Shown one piece after another: positions 20,380-28,847 of a stretch of 39,525 nt of DNA (position 1 is the first letter of the stretch; each line of letters opens with the position of its first letter). The notes under the pieces were generated by a model. The model searched no databases and was not told the DNA's origin. It saw only the letters and a list, made by a program, of their open reading frames with translations. The translations under genes were made by a program, and so were the position numbers. This DNA is from a virus, in the IMG/VR virus record IMGVR_UViG_3300027800_000027, positions 1 to 39,525 of that record, one strand, 5' to 3'.

Positions 20380-20473
20380 GCAATATGATGCAACAACTTA
20401 TCAACTTTGTTTACTTCTCGCAACGCAATGTAAACTAAGTAGCCACTTTTGTATACTTTCGTGGATTTGCTAC

Positions 20474-20502
20474 TTGTAATGCAGTGTGTTGCGTGATACA
20501 AT
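20474..20502 (+). promoter_or_regulatory. Sigma70-like promoter for the 20553 gene set
   Basis: TTGTAA (20474-20479), a 17-base spacer and TACAAT (20497-20502) give a start near 20509. The -35 box equals that at 1202. It is placed to drive the membrane proteins, terminase and portal genes. Confidence 0.7.
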
Positions 20503-20552
20503 CCTCGTAGAGCGCATGGGCGCATAATCTAATTTAATCCATTGGAGGGTAT

Positions 20553-20876
20553 ATGACTGATTTTGTTCTAACTCCTGAATTACTCGCGGCTATCGTCGGT
20601 ATCGTATTGTCTCTTGCATTCTCGTACATCCCTAATCTGAATACGGCTTTTGCCGGGCTTACCGCCGAAGTCAAGCGCCTTGTTATGGCCGGGCTATTGC
20701 TTGCTGTGGCCGGAATGGTAATGGCTCTCGGATGCTACGGGATCTTGTCGTCGGGGATTGCGTGCGACCAAGGCGGCGCTATCCAGCTCGTGTCTATTTT
20801 TATTTCAGCGATGATCGCCAACCAGGGCGCATACGCACTGACCCCTCAGACTCAAGCTGTAAAAGATGCGAAGTAA
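20553..20876 (+). CDS. Membrane protein with three spans, holin candidate, 107 aa
   Basis: GGAGGGT precedes the ATG. Hydrophobic helices lie at about 8-25, 43-63 and 75-95, with a short charged C-terminus (QAVKDAK). Size and topology fit holins, but the gene is far from the endolysin on the linear map. It is followed after three bases by another membrane protein gene, so the two may work together in lysis. The holin call is inference. Confidence 0.6.
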   Translation: MTDFVLTPELLAAIVGIVLSLAFSYIPNLNTAFAGLTAEVKRLVMAGLLLAVAGMVMALGCYGILSSGIACDQGGAIQLVSIFISAMIANQGAYALTPQTQAVKDAK

Positions 20877-20879
20877 ACT

Positions 20880-21251
20880 ATGGCGGGCATATCAGAACGC
20901 TCCGCAGCAGAACGTGTAACAAATGCCGATTTAGCCCTTCTTTTGGGGGGGATTGACACGCGCCTCACAGTTATCGAAGGGACGACCGGCCGGCTTGACA
21001 AAGCTATCAACGGCAACGGAAAGCCGGGCTTATTGGAAGATTACAGATGCTTACAGGTTGACTTCAATAATCACATCAAAGAGGCAAAAGATCAAAAGGA
21101 ACGCGCAGACGCTGATAAAAAGACCGCCATTGACAAAAGGGAGAAATTCTCTGCCAGGACTTGGGCGATTGTAATGGCGGTTATCGGCGCGTTCATCACG
21201 CAGACGGTCGGCCTCGTAATACTGTTTATCAGGACTGGTGCAATCAAGTGA
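20880..21251 (+). CDS. Coiled-coil protein with a C-terminal membrane anchor, 123 aa
   Basis: Residues 20-90 form helices with heptad character (GGIDTRLTVIEGTTGRLDKA, KEAKDQKERADADKKTAIDK), and 98-118 form a membrane helix (WAIVMAVIGAFITQTVGLVI). This layout is known from XhlA-like and other phage lysis-associated membrane proteins. Translation would be coupled to the upstream membrane protein. It overlaps the next GTG start. Confidence 0.6.
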   Translation: MAGISERSAAERVTNADLALLLGGIDTRLTVIEGTTGRLDKAINGNGKPGLLEDYRCLQVDFNNHIKEAKDQKERADADKKTAIDKREKFSARTWAIVMAVIGAFITQTVGLVILFIRTGAIK

Positions 21252-22474
21252 GCGAATCTATTACATGGACTAACTGCCAGGTAAGACTTGGCGAACTCAA
21301 AGAATGGGAAGGCAACCCGGCCGAGATTGGCAAAGAAGCAGCCGGTCGCCTTGTTGAATCATTCAATGAGTTCGGGCAGGTCCAGGCGCTGGCGATCGAT
21401 CCTGATAACCGGCTGATAGATGGACACCAGCGATTATCCGTATGGCTGCATAAATTCGGCGCTGATATGCTCGTGGATTGCCGCCAGTCATCTCGTTTGC
21501 TTACCGACAAGGAACGCCAGAAGATAGCAGTATACCTGCGCTCCGCCGCGGTCGGTCGATACAATTGGGATATTATTGCAAATTGGGATACCGGCGATCT
21601 GAAGGAATGGGGATTTGATAGCCATACCCTGGATGATTGGAATACAGATGTTCGTGCGCTGTCGAATTTCTTGGAAAGTAGCAAGCCAGATCAGGCAGAC
21701 GCAGAACCGCAAATTGACCGCGCCGCTGAACTCAATGAGAAGTGGCAGGTAAAGACTGGCGACTTATGGCAGATAGGCGAACACCGGTTATTGTGTGGGG
21801 ATTCGACTGTTTTGAGCGACGTTGAAAAATTAATATTCGGAAATAAAGTATTCGTATTTAGCGATCCCACTTATGGAATTGACGTTGTTTCTGGATCAAA
21901 GGTTGGTGGAGCCGCCTCCACCAAATTCGGCAAAGTTGGGGTGGAAAATTGGGTAGATTCACATGAGTATCCAGAGATTATCGGTGATGATAGCACGGAT
22001 ACGGCGCGTAATTTCTATGCTGTTTGTACCTCATTGAGAATAACTGATTTTATTCTATGGGGCGGAAATTACTTCACTGATTTTCTTAGTCCGTCTCGTT
22101 GTTGGCTGGTGTGGGATAAGCAAAACACTGGGAACTTCGCCGATGTTGAATTGGCGTGGACTTCATTCGATAAAAGCGCAAAGAAATACGAGTGGTTATG
22201 GAATGGGCTAAGCAGAGAAGGTAATAGGAAAGACGAGCTGACTAGCCGTGTTCATCCTACCCAAAAACCCGTTGGACTTACTCAAGAAATAATGAATGAC
22301 TTTCCAGCCGATATTTATTATGATGGCTTTCTCGGTAGCGGTTCTTTTATGGTTGCCGCTCACAATGTAGGCAAGAAGATGTATGGCATTGAAAAAAGCG
22401 TTGACTACTGCGCTGTCATACTCGAACGCATGGCGACTGCGTTTCCAGAATTAGAAATCACAAAGATACTGTGA
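21248..22474 (+). CDS. ParB-like and DNA methyltransferase fusion with altered catalytic motifs, 408 aa
   Basis: The GTG at 21248 overlaps the upstream stop. Residues 10-135 are a ParB/sulfiredoxin-like domain with LIDGHQRLSVW (56-66). Residues 165-408 are an amino-methyltransferase domain with GDST, HPTQKP (336-341) and YGIEKS. The catalytic DPPY motif is replaced by DPTY (206-209), and the SAM-binding DPFxGSGT is DGFLGSGSF (359-367). ParB-methyltransferase fusions are common next to phage terminase genes. The changes suggest reduced or redirected activity, perhaps a DNA-binding role in packaging. Confidence 0.85.
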   Translation: MSESITWTNCQVRLGELKEWEGNPAEIGKEAAGRLVESFNEFGQVQALAIDPDNRLIDGHQRLSVWLHKFGADMLVDCRQSSRLLTDKERQKIAVYLRSAAVGRYNWDIIANWDTGDLKEWGFDSHTLDDWNTDVRALSNFLESSKPDQADAEPQIDRAAELNEKWQVKTGDLWQIGEHRLLCGDSTVLSDVEKLIFGNKVFVFSDPTYGIDVVSGSKVGGAASTKFGKVGVENWVDSHEYPEIIGDDSTDTARNFYAVCTSLRITDFILWGGNYFTDFLSPSRCWLVWDKQNTGNFADVELAWTSFDKSAKKYEWLWNGLSREGNRKDELTSRVHPTQKPVGLTQEIMNDFPADIYYDGFLGSGSFMVAAHNVGKKMYGIEKSVDYCAVILERMATAFPELEITKIL

Positions 22475-22490
22475 ATTAACAGAGATAAAA

Positions 22491-22829
22491 ATGGCAAACC
22501 CAAGTTCACTCAAACCATTCGTAAAAGGCGACCCTCGCATAAATCGCAAGGGGCGCCCTAAGACGTTTGACGCGCTTCGGGAACTGGCTCAGTCTATTGC
22601 GCACGAAGAAGCACAGAATGCCGGAAAGCCTATTGTCCTGAATGGACACGTGGTGACGGTTACAGAAGCTATCCTGCGCTCATGGGCGTCAAGCAAAGAT
22701 CCACGGCTGCAACAGGCTTTTGTTTCGTACGCGTTCGGGAAGCCGAAAGATGAAATAGATGCATACGTTCACGGTCAATTGACGTGGGGAGAATTTATCA
22801 AGGGGAACAATGACACTCCCAACCCCTAA
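22491..22829 (+). CDS. Terminase small subunit-like protein, 112 aa
   Basis: The opening KPFVKGDPRINRKGRPK is the DUF5681-type basic start found on small terminase or related packaging proteins, followed by a helical region (FDALRELAQSIAHEEAQNAG, VTEAILRSWASSKDPR). It overlaps the large terminase start by 20 bases. It probably recognises the packaging site on phage DNA. Confidence 0.72.
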   Translation: MANPSSLKPFVKGDPRINRKGRPKTFDALRELAQSIAHEEAQNAGKPIVLNGHVVTVTEAILRSWASSKDPRLQQAFVSYAFGKPKDEIDAYVHGQLTWGEFIKGNNDTPNP

Positions 22830-24195
22830 AGAAGTTCTGTTTGACCCAGAGAAGTTTTCTGAACACTTCTTGTATATTCTTGACAAGGATAAGAGCTTAG
22901 TACACTTCCGATGGAACCGGGCGCAGCGCCATTTTTCATCACATCGAACCGGTCGGGATCTGATATTGAAAGCGCGACAACTTGGATTTAGCACACTTGT
23001 TCAGGGCGAAATGTTCCGGAGAGAAGTAACGTCAACCAGGGCGGCAATGACACTGGCGCACGATGACGAGACAACGCAGAAGCTGCGCCGCATGGCTGAC
23101 CGGTTTTGGGAAAACTGTAAATTTGGTAACGTGCAACCACTGCGAAAGTATAGCAACGCTACGCTGACGACATACCCTGAATTCGACAGCGAGGCAACTA
23201 TTGCAACTGCCGGGAATAAAGAGGCCGGGCGCGGTGGAACTTACACAGACTTTCACGGTAGCGAGGTTGCGTTCTGGAAAGATGCCGAGAAGTTGGTAGC
23301 TGGGGCAATGCAAGGCGGTAGCCCTGATGTCGTGCTAGAATCCACTCCGAATGGTACGCAAGGCTGGTTCTACGAAAAGTGCATGGAGGCGCTTGACGGT
23401 AACAGTATCTGGACGCTGCATTTTTACCCGTGGTGGTGGGATGATGGTTACAGAACGGCATTAGAACCGGGCGAAGAAATACAGTACACCGATGAAGAAA
23501 GCGTACTAGTAAAAAAGCATAACTTGCAACCCGATCAAATCAAGTGGCGCAGGAACAAGAGACGGGAACTCGGGCGATTGTTTATTCAGGAATACCCCGA
23601 AGATCCCCGCACTTGTTTTCTCACTTCTGGCAATAGTTATTTTGGTGACTTGTCCATTCCGCTTGAGGACGTATTCACGGCTCCGCTTGATGCAACCTAT
23701 CAGGAAGGGCACCAATACCGCGCCGGGTTAGACTTTGGAAAGCAGCAAGATTATCTTTCATTATCCGTGTTTGACTTTACAGACCGCGTACAGGTGGACT
23801 TGTTGCACATCAATCAATTAGCGTGGGGAGAAATGCGGCGGCGCTGTCACGAGAAGTATAATCAATGGCAATTGCCGTACATTGTGGCAGAATCAAACTC
23901 AATGGGCGATACCAACATTGAGGCAATGATTGAAATGGGAATGAGCATATTTCCATTCAACACCACGAATGAAAGCAAGGCGCTTGTTTGCCAGAACCTA
24001 CATGAAGGATTGGACACAGGATTCAAATTGCAACCATACGAAGTACAGCGGCACGAATTCCAAACATTTGTAAGTACTCAATTACCGTCCGGATTGTGGC
24101 GATACGCAGCCGAAGGAACTGGGCATGACGATACCGTTATCAGCGGAGCGCTGGCTTATGATGCGCCGAATCACAATCCGTGGCTATTTATGTAA
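22810..24195 (+). CDS. terL: Terminase large subunit, 461 aa
   Basis: The ATPase half has a variant Walker A, KARQLGFST (54-62), Walker B-like TYTDFHGSEVAFW (144-156) and a coupling ESTPNG (177-182). The nuclease half shows RNase H-like acidic residues in GLDFG (Asp308), VAESNS (Glu361) and GHDDT (438-442). The length is normal. It cuts and pumps DNA into the prohead. Confidence 0.93.
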   Translation: MTLPTPKEVLFDPEKFSEHFLYILDKDKSLVHFRWNRAQRHFSSHRTGRDLILKARQLGFSTLVQGEMFRREVTSTRAAMTLAHDDETTQKLRRMADRFWENCKFGNVQPLRKYSNATLTTYPEFDSEATIATAGNKEAGRGGTYTDFHGSEVAFWKDAEKLVAGAMQGGSPDVVLESTPNGTQGWFYEKCMEALDGNSIWTLHFYPWWWDDGYRTALEPGEEIQYTDEESVLVKKHNLQPDQIKWRRNKRRELGRLFIQEYPEDPRTCFLTSGNSYFGDLSIPLEDVFTAPLDATYQEGHQYRAGLDFGKQQDYLSLSVFDFTDRVQVDLLHINQLAWGEMRRRCHEKYNQWQLPYIVAESNSMGDTNIEAMIEMGMSIFPFNTTNESKALVCQNLHEGLDTGFKLQPYEVQRHEFQTFVSTQLPSGLWRYAAEGTGHDDTVISGALAYDAPNHNPWLFM

Positions 24196-24205
24196 AGGTG
24201 AAACC

Positions 24206-25771
24206 ATGAGCAAACGAGACTATAAACTGATCAAGATCGACGGAGAAAAAGCAGTTACCCTGTGGGGTGATGAAGGCTGGGTAACGAGCGACCAGCAGCC
24301 GAACCGTGATAGCGCCACATTCCTGGCTGGGCGCGTTGCTATCGTATTCAGGGCAATGGATGTGCGTGCAAATGCCGTAGCCTCCATCCCATTTGACATC
24401 ATCCGCATGTCTGATGGCAGCGTGTATGACACGTCGACCGACTACAAAAACCAACTGGGCTTTCTTCCAAACCCCGGCGAGCTGTTCAAGAAATTGGAAA
24501 TGTCGCTCACCCTGTACGGAAAAGCATACATCTATGACAGCGAGAACGCTCGCAACTATCCTGGCGTGTTCCGCTACATTCTGCCGACCACCACCACCTA
24601 CGACGCGCAAAAGGATTTATTTACTCGCAGGGTTGAAGCAACTGGTGGGGCGTCGCTTGACAAGCCGTACCAGCCGGCCGCCATGCGCGACGGCAAACTG
24701 ACGAAGGGCGAGAAAATCGTTTTTGTGTGGCAACCCGATCCAGACGTTGAACACGGTCCGCCGATGAAGTCACCAGGTGGAGCCGCGCTTGCTGCCATGG
24801 GCGTACTGTTCAATCTGGATTACTCGGTTGCGCGTTTCTTCAAAAACGGTATGCTTCACACGCAGGTATTTGCCGTCAAGGGCGGTATGTCGCCAGAGCA
24901 AAAGGGCGAATTTGAAGAGCGAATGAACACGCTCCGCGGCGTGTGGAATTCTTTCAAGGGCCTGTTCATCAACGCTGAAGAATTTAAACCGGTTGATCTT
25001 GGCGGAGGCATCGAAGAACTCGAGAACGTTCCGCTTACAAAAGACAAGCGCGAGGATGTGGCAATTGCTCTTGGCGTTCCGATGACGAAGCTGTTTACCG
25101 AATCCGCCGCAGGTCTCGGCGGCGCGGGCGTGTCGTCTGGTGATGACCGTCGCCTGATCAGTGATACTGCCCTGCCAGAGTTCCGCCTGATCTGCCAGGA
25201 ACTAAATCGGCAGGTGTTTGGGCCGCTTGGTTTCCGAATTATTGATCGTCATGAAACAATGGAGGTGTTTCAGGAGAACAAGCAGACCGTTGCGACGTCG
25301 CTTTCATCGCTGACAACCGCGTTCCAGACCGCGCCAGAAATGGCCATCATCCTTGCCCGTCATCTTGGCATGAAGCTATCTGAGGACGACGAGCAGAAGC
25401 TGATTGAGATTGCAACACGCAAGGCAGAGCAGAAACCAGATGAACCGCAGCCTGAACCTATTATTGACGACAACCAAGACGACAAAGATCCGCGCGCGCT
25501 GCAGATGCAAGACGATTTGGCAAAGTTCCGACGCAAGGCCATGAAATCGCCCGGTAAAGTTGTGAAATTTGAGAGCGAGAACGTTCCGCAGGAAATGATA
25601 GCATCCATCATGTGTGAACTCGGTCAATGCAAAACCGAGGACGATGTCAAAAGCGTGTTTGACCGGCAGACAAGCCAGTCAGCTCAGCAGCCTATCGACG
25701 TAACCGAAGCGCACAGGCTGACAGAAGCATTGAACCGGGCGAATAGTTTGCTTGAGCGGGTGATGGCATGA
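24206..25771 (+). CDS. Portal protein, HK97 family, 521 aa
   Basis: The start at 24206 follows AAAGGTG. Features of HK97-type portals are AIVFRAMDVRANAVASIPFD (about 49-68), GELFKKLEMSLTLYGKAYIYD, ALGVPMTKLFTE and FRLICQELN. The C-terminal 100 residues are acidic and probably disordered. It forms the head vertex ring through which DNA passes. It overlaps the next gene by four bases. Confidence 0.9.
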   Translation: MSKRDYKLIKIDGEKAVTLWGDEGWVTSDQQPNRDSATFLAGRVAIVFRAMDVRANAVASIPFDIIRMSDGSVYDTSTDYKNQLGFLPNPGELFKKLEMSLTLYGKAYIYDSENARNYPGVFRYILPTTTTYDAQKDLFTRRVEATGGASLDKPYQPAAMRDGKLTKGEKIVFVWQPDPDVEHGPPMKSPGGAALAAMGVLFNLDYSVARFFKNGMLHTQVFAVKGGMSPEQKGEFEERMNTLRGVWNSFKGLFINAEEFKPVDLGGGIEELENVPLTKDKREDVAIALGVPMTKLFTESAAGLGGAGVSSGDDRRLISDTALPEFRLICQELNRQVFGPLGFRIIDRHETMEVFQENKQTVATSLSSLTTAFQTAPEMAIILARHLGMKLSEDDEQKLIEIATRKAEQKPDEPQPEPIIDDNQDDKDPRALQMQDDLAKFRRKAMKSPGKVVKFESENVPQEMIASIMCELGQCKTEDDVKSVFDRQTSQSAQQPIDVTEAHRLTEALNRANSLLERVMA

Positions 25772-26466
25772 ACTATGACGCTGCCTGGCTGATTGCTCGT
25801 GAGACACACAAGCGCGCCATGTTGTCGTATGTCGCTGCCGGTGGCGTGAAAAGCATCAACCAGTTTGACCGGCAGTTGTGGACGACAGCCCGCGCATTCT
25901 TCACGGATGAGATTGATGCGTTTGGGTTTATCGATGCCTATACGGCTGCCATAGATAACCAGCTCACCCGCGCATGGAACGATGGGGCGCGCGAGGTTGG
26001 CGTGGACCCGCGCGAGTTCGAGGATATTGACCTCTCCAAATTACAGCTACTTATCCAGAATGAGAACGAGCATATCCTCGACCTAGCTCAGGCCATAGAG
26101 GACGCTCGCAACTCTGGTATGACAGATGCGGAATTTCGTGGAGAGTTTCGCGCCCGCATCGATCTGTGGGTCAATCGCTATAACGAAGTGGCAAACGACG
26201 CTCGTATTTATTTCGGCGGGCGCGAGAAATTAGAATGGATACTTGGCGCGACAGAACAGCATTGCATCACATGTGCGCGCCTGTCTGGAATTGTAGCCTA
26301 TGCGTCAGAATGGGAAACGTCGGGTATCAAGCCGCAGAACCCGCCTAACCCTATTCTGGAATGTGGCGGCTGGCGTTGTGATTGTCAGCTTGCACCGACC
26401 ACCAGGCGAAAGACGCCTGACGCGCTGGGCCGCCTGCTGGATATTGCGGCATCAATGAATTTATGA
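25768..26466 (+). CDS. Mu gpF-like minor head protein, 232 aa
   Basis: The C-terminal part shows the phage Mu F-like pattern: WILGATEQHC with ITCARLSG, a following NPILECGGWRCDC, and QLAP. The cysteines and histidine probably form a metal site. The N-terminal 130 residues are helical. Such proteins bind the portal or inner capsid and can enter the host with DNA. Confidence 0.82.
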   Translation: MNYDAAWLIARETHKRAMLSYVAAGGVKSINQFDRQLWTTARAFFTDEIDAFGFIDAYTAAIDNQLTRAWNDGAREVGVDPREFEDIDLSKLQLLIQNENEHILDLAQAIEDARNSGMTDAEFRGEFRARIDLWVNRYNEVANDARIYFGGREKLEWILGATEQHCITCARLSGIVAYASEWETSGIKPQNPPNPILECGGWRCDCQLAPTTRRKTPDALGRLLDIAASMNL

Positions 26467-26478
26467 AGGAGCCCAACT

Positions 26479-26835
26479 ATGCCTAAAGAAGAAATCGTAT
26501 CAACCATGATTAGCGAGGCCATCAGCGTAACCGTCGCTGACAGCGGAACCGAATCAACTGTCGGCGCAATCGGCGGAATGACATTTCTCGGATTTACGCC
26601 TGACGCTGCCTGGGACACGCAGAATGTGACGTTCCAGAAGTTGGGCGCGGATGGAGCGTACCATACCATCTATGACCCTGACACCACCGCGGCGTATACA
26701 ATCAGCGGCGTGGTTGCCAACGGATATTACCCAGTCAACCCGGTCTACTTCCTGGGCGTCACCAGCCTGAAACTCGTTTCTGCGTCTGCACAGTCTGGTG
26801 CAAGCGTGATCAACCTGACGCTTGTGCTGGTATAA
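26479..26835 (+). CDS. Probable small virion protein, 118 aa
   Basis: AAGGAG precedes the ATG. The protein is all-beta and rich in Thr, Ser, Ala and Gly (VTVADSGTESTVGAIGGMTF, YTISGVVANGYYPVNPVYFL), resembling head decoration or fibre-like proteins in composition. It resembles the product at 30664 in character. No family is recognised. Confidence 0.6.
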   Translation: MPKEEIVSTMISEAISVTVADSGTESTVGAIGGMTFLGFTPDAAWDTQNVTFQKLGADGAYHTIYDPDTTAAYTISGVVANGYYPVNPVYFLGVTSLKLVSASAQSGASVINLTLVLV

Positions 26836-26839
26836 ATGA

Positions 26840-26919
26840 ATGATCCCCGGCCCTGCCTTACTTTGTCTATTGGCGTCCGCCCCACGTTTCCGACAAGGCC
26901 GTTAGGTTATGGGGATCAT
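26840..26919. other. Long nested hairpin in a 171-base gap
   Basis: ATGATCCCC (26840-26848) pairs with GGGGATCAT (26911-26919), and CGGCC (26848-26852) with GGCCG (26897-26901) inside it. No U-tract follows, so it is a weak terminator candidate and may be a processing signal or mRNA end. Confidence 0.5.
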
Positions 26920-26951
26920 CTTGCCAGCCAAAGCAACGGCGATTTGCGCCT

Positions 26952-26980
26952 ATGACTAACACGGTTGTTCTGGCTATAAT
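26952..26980 (+). promoter_or_regulatory. Promoter ahead of the gp10-like gene
   Basis: ATGACT (26952-26957), a 17-base spacer and TATAAT (26975-26980). The following bases form a small A+T palindrome (GCTATA with TATAGC). The gene at 27007 lacks a good ribosome site. Confidence 0.65.
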
Positions 26981-27006
26981 ATATATAGCACGTAATCAGG
27001 TAACTT

Positions 27007-27570
27007 ATGTTAAATGACTTTATAGCAATTGAAGCCAAAGGAATACCGGAACTTATGGCGAAGCTGAAGAAGCTGCCGCCTGAGATTGCGACCATTGGCA
27101 TCAATGAGGCCAACAAGTACCTGGTTGACGTTCTGCGCTCATATCCGCCTCAGAAAAGCGTACCGCGCCGACAGGCGTATCCTCATTTGCGCACGACTTC
27201 GCCAACAGGAAAGGAAATCATCGGGTATAAATCGTGGGCGCAGTTCAAGCTCGTTATGGCGAAGGTCAACAATGGCGAGGTGCCATACACGCGTACGCAG
27301 GAATTCCGCCGCAACTGGAAGATCATCGGCGAAGGAAACGAGTCGATGATCGCGAATGAAACACCATACGGAAAGTTCCTGATGGATGACGAATTGCAAT
27401 CCGGCGGAGCTCGTGCTATCGGGTGGAAAACACTCGCGCAAGTATTGCAGACCAGCGGTGGCAAGGCCGGGAATGTAGCCGTGACTCGCGCTGTGCCTAA
27501 GTGGATGTGGGATAAATTCAGCGGCGCAGTAAAGAAGGCAGCTGCAAAAATAGGATTAGATATAAAGTGA
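27007..27570 (+). CDS. HK97 gp10-like / virion morphogenesis protein, 187 aa
   Basis: The opening IEAKGIPELMAKLKKLPPEI then EANKYLVDVLRSYPP, and the late NETPYGKFLMDDELQS, match the HK97 gp10-like head-tail joining family, which forms the neck or tail completion ring. The position ahead of the capsid gene is unusual; in HK97-type maps gp10 lies after it. A basic C-terminus follows. Confidence 0.68.
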   Translation: MLNDFIAIEAKGIPELMAKLKKLPPEIATIGINEANKYLVDVLRSYPPQKSVPRRQAYPHLRTTSPTGKEIIGYKSWAQFKLVMAKVNNGEVPYTRTQEFRRNWKIIGEGNESMIANETPYGKFLMDDELQSGGARAIGWKTLAQVLQTSGGKAGNVAVTRAVPKWMWDKFSGAVKKAAAKIGLDIK

Positions 27571-27577
27571 GGGATCA

Positions 27578-27697
27578 ATGGCAAAGCAACAAGATAAATC
27601 AAATGTGTACCGTGAAGCATTGCAGAAAGTCATCGAAATGATCCAATCCGGCGTCCACGTCGAGAAGATCATAGCATTTATTCAATCTGTACTGTAA
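27578..27697 (+). CDS. Small helical protein, 39 aa
   Basis: GAGGG lies four bases before the ATG. The protein is a two-helix peptide (NVYREALQKVIEMIQ, VEKIIAFIQSVL). It is too short for a family assignment. The neat fit between its neighbours supports coding. Confidence 0.5.
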   Translation: MAKQQDKSNVYREALQKVIEMIQSGVHVEKIIAFIQSVL

Positions 27698-27716
27698 GAT
27701 TAGAAGGAGAGATATT

Positions 27717-27941
27717 ATGGCAAAAACAAAGAAAGCACCACTATGCCCGGTCGATGGAGCAGAATTATGTGAGAGCGCAAAGCGAGAGGCGCTTGAGTTG
27801 ATCGGTGATCCTATCATCGTAAAAGGCAAAGATGCGCTGCTGGCCGACATCCTTGAGGACATCGTAGACATGCTTTATACCGGCGTGGATCTGACGCGCG
27901 CCAACAATGCGCTGTCAAAAATCAGGACGCTGCGAGAATGA
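27717..27941 (+). CDS. Small hypothetical protein, 74 aa
   Basis: AAGGAGAG precedes the ATG. It has CPVDGAELCES near the N-terminus and then an acidic helical part (LLADILEDIVDMLY). It overlaps the methyltransferase gene by four bases, so the two are likely co-expressed. Confidence 0.6.
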   Translation: MAKTKKAPLCPVDGAELCESAKREALELIGDPIIVKGKDALLADILEDIVDMLYTGVDLTRANNALSKIRTLRE

Positions 27942-28657
27942 CCTGCCCCTGGTGCGCCTCAACTGATACTGCGTTCTATTCCGACGTTATCACCGCCCCG
28001 TACTTCCCCGTTGACATCCACGGAGAGTTTATAAACTGCGCCACGGTTACGCGCTACGAGAAATGCGCCGGCTGCGGACTAGTATTCCAGCCAGACCGCA
28101 AGCCTGATGCCTGGTATGACTGGTTCTATTCCAGCGGAACATACCGAGCGACGCTGGGCATCAGTCAGGAAGTAATGGACGCCGACGAATATAAGCGCGC
28201 GCTTGATCTGGTTCCGGTTGTCATGCGGCACGTAGACGAATCGAATATAAAAAAGCATCTTGATATTGGTGCATCGCGCGGGCTATTGCTGAAATACCTG
28301 AAACGTGAATTAAGATGCTTATCCAAAGGTTCCGACCCGTACACCGATTACAGCCAGGCTGAATATGACGAATTCGACACGCCCGATCTTGTATCAGCTA
28401 TCCACGTTTTAGAGCATGTAACGCACCCGCGCGATGAACTGCAAAAGTGGGCTGAACTCACAAGCCGGTATCTGCTTATTGAGGTCCCGGGCGAGAAGTG
28501 CAAGGGCGGCCCGCTTCGCTTTGCTCACCTATGGTATTTTCCTCCAGAGTTGTTGCGCGCAGAAATTGAACGGCTTGGCTTCAAGATTGTTGCCAGCGAA
28601 ACAGAACCAGACACGAGGATACTTGCGGAAAAATTGGGTATTGACACGCAGCCATAA
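27938..28657 (+). CDS. Class I SAM-dependent methyltransferase with an N-terminal zinc site, 239 aa
   Basis: CPWC (3-6) and CAGC (43-46) form an N-terminal zinc ribbon. The SAM-binding motif I is LDIGASRG (108-115), followed by IHVLEHVTHP (155-164), and the post-catalytic motif is FAHLWYFPPELL (195-206). This layout is that of Methyltransf_23-type enzymes acting on sugars or small molecules, not DNA. Placement within the head gene set suggests an added gene, perhaps for glycan or host metabolite modification; the substrate is unknown. Confidence 0.8.
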   Translation: MTCPWCASTDTAFYSDVITAPYFPVDIHGEFINCATVTRYEKCAGCGLVFQPDRKPDAWYDWFYSSGTYRATLGISQEVMDADEYKRALDLVPVVMRHVDESNIKKHLDIGASRGLLLKYLKRELRCLSKGSDPYTDYSQAEYDEFDTPDLVSAIHVLEHVTHPRDELQKWAELTSRYLLIEVPGEKCKGGPLRFAHLWYFPPELLRAEIERLGFKIVASETEPDTRILAEKLGIDTQP

Positions 28658-28669
28658 AAGTGCTAATAT
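28641..28669 (+). promoter_or_regulatory. Strong promoter ahead of the capsid leader
   Basis: TTGACA (28641-28646), a 17-base spacer and TAATAT (28664-28669). The -35 box overlaps the last codons of the methyltransferase. The start is expected near 28676. Confidence 0.8.
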
Positions 28670-28675
28670 GATTTA

Positions 28676-28789
28676 GAGCATGCGTTCATAGAATGCGTGT
28701 TCACACAATTTATGTGTCAGGATAAGCGCAGAGGCCGAAAGGCGCGCTAAAAGGGCACGAAGTAAATCTAATACACCAAAGGCTATGTA
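28676..28789 (+). ncRNA. Structured leader or small RNA upstream of the capsid gene
   Basis: The expected transcript folds into GCATGCGTTC with GAATGCGTGT (28678-28700, loop ATA), ACACA with TGTGT (28703-28717), and AGCGC with GCGCT around GCC-GAAA-GGC (28725-28748), then reaches a terminator at 28790-28824. A 9-base repeat, AGTAAATCT, occurs at 28761 and inside the terminator loop at 28802. ACACC (28773-28777) could pair with GGTGT (28794-28798) of the terminator stem and act as an antiterminator. No coding frame is convincing. It could be a small RNA or an attenuator. Confidence 0.65.
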
Positions 28790-28824
28790 AAGCGGTGTGA
28801 GAGTAAATCTCACACCGCTTTTTT
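28790..28824 (+). terminator. Strong Rho-independent terminator before the capsid gene
   Basis: AAGCGGTGTGAGA (28790-28802) pairs perfectly over 13 bases with TCTCACACCGCTT (28808-28820) with a 5-base loop, and the T-run extends to 28824. The capsid gene starts 24 bases later, so the hairpin must be bypassed or another promoter used. Confidence 0.9.
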
Positions 28825-28847
28825 GTTGCCTTAACCACGAGGTGAAC

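Noticed and set aside
20160-20525. Minus-strand frame of 121 codons
   Set aside because: It is antisense to the tRNA-Met-like element, the terminator and the promoter at 20474.
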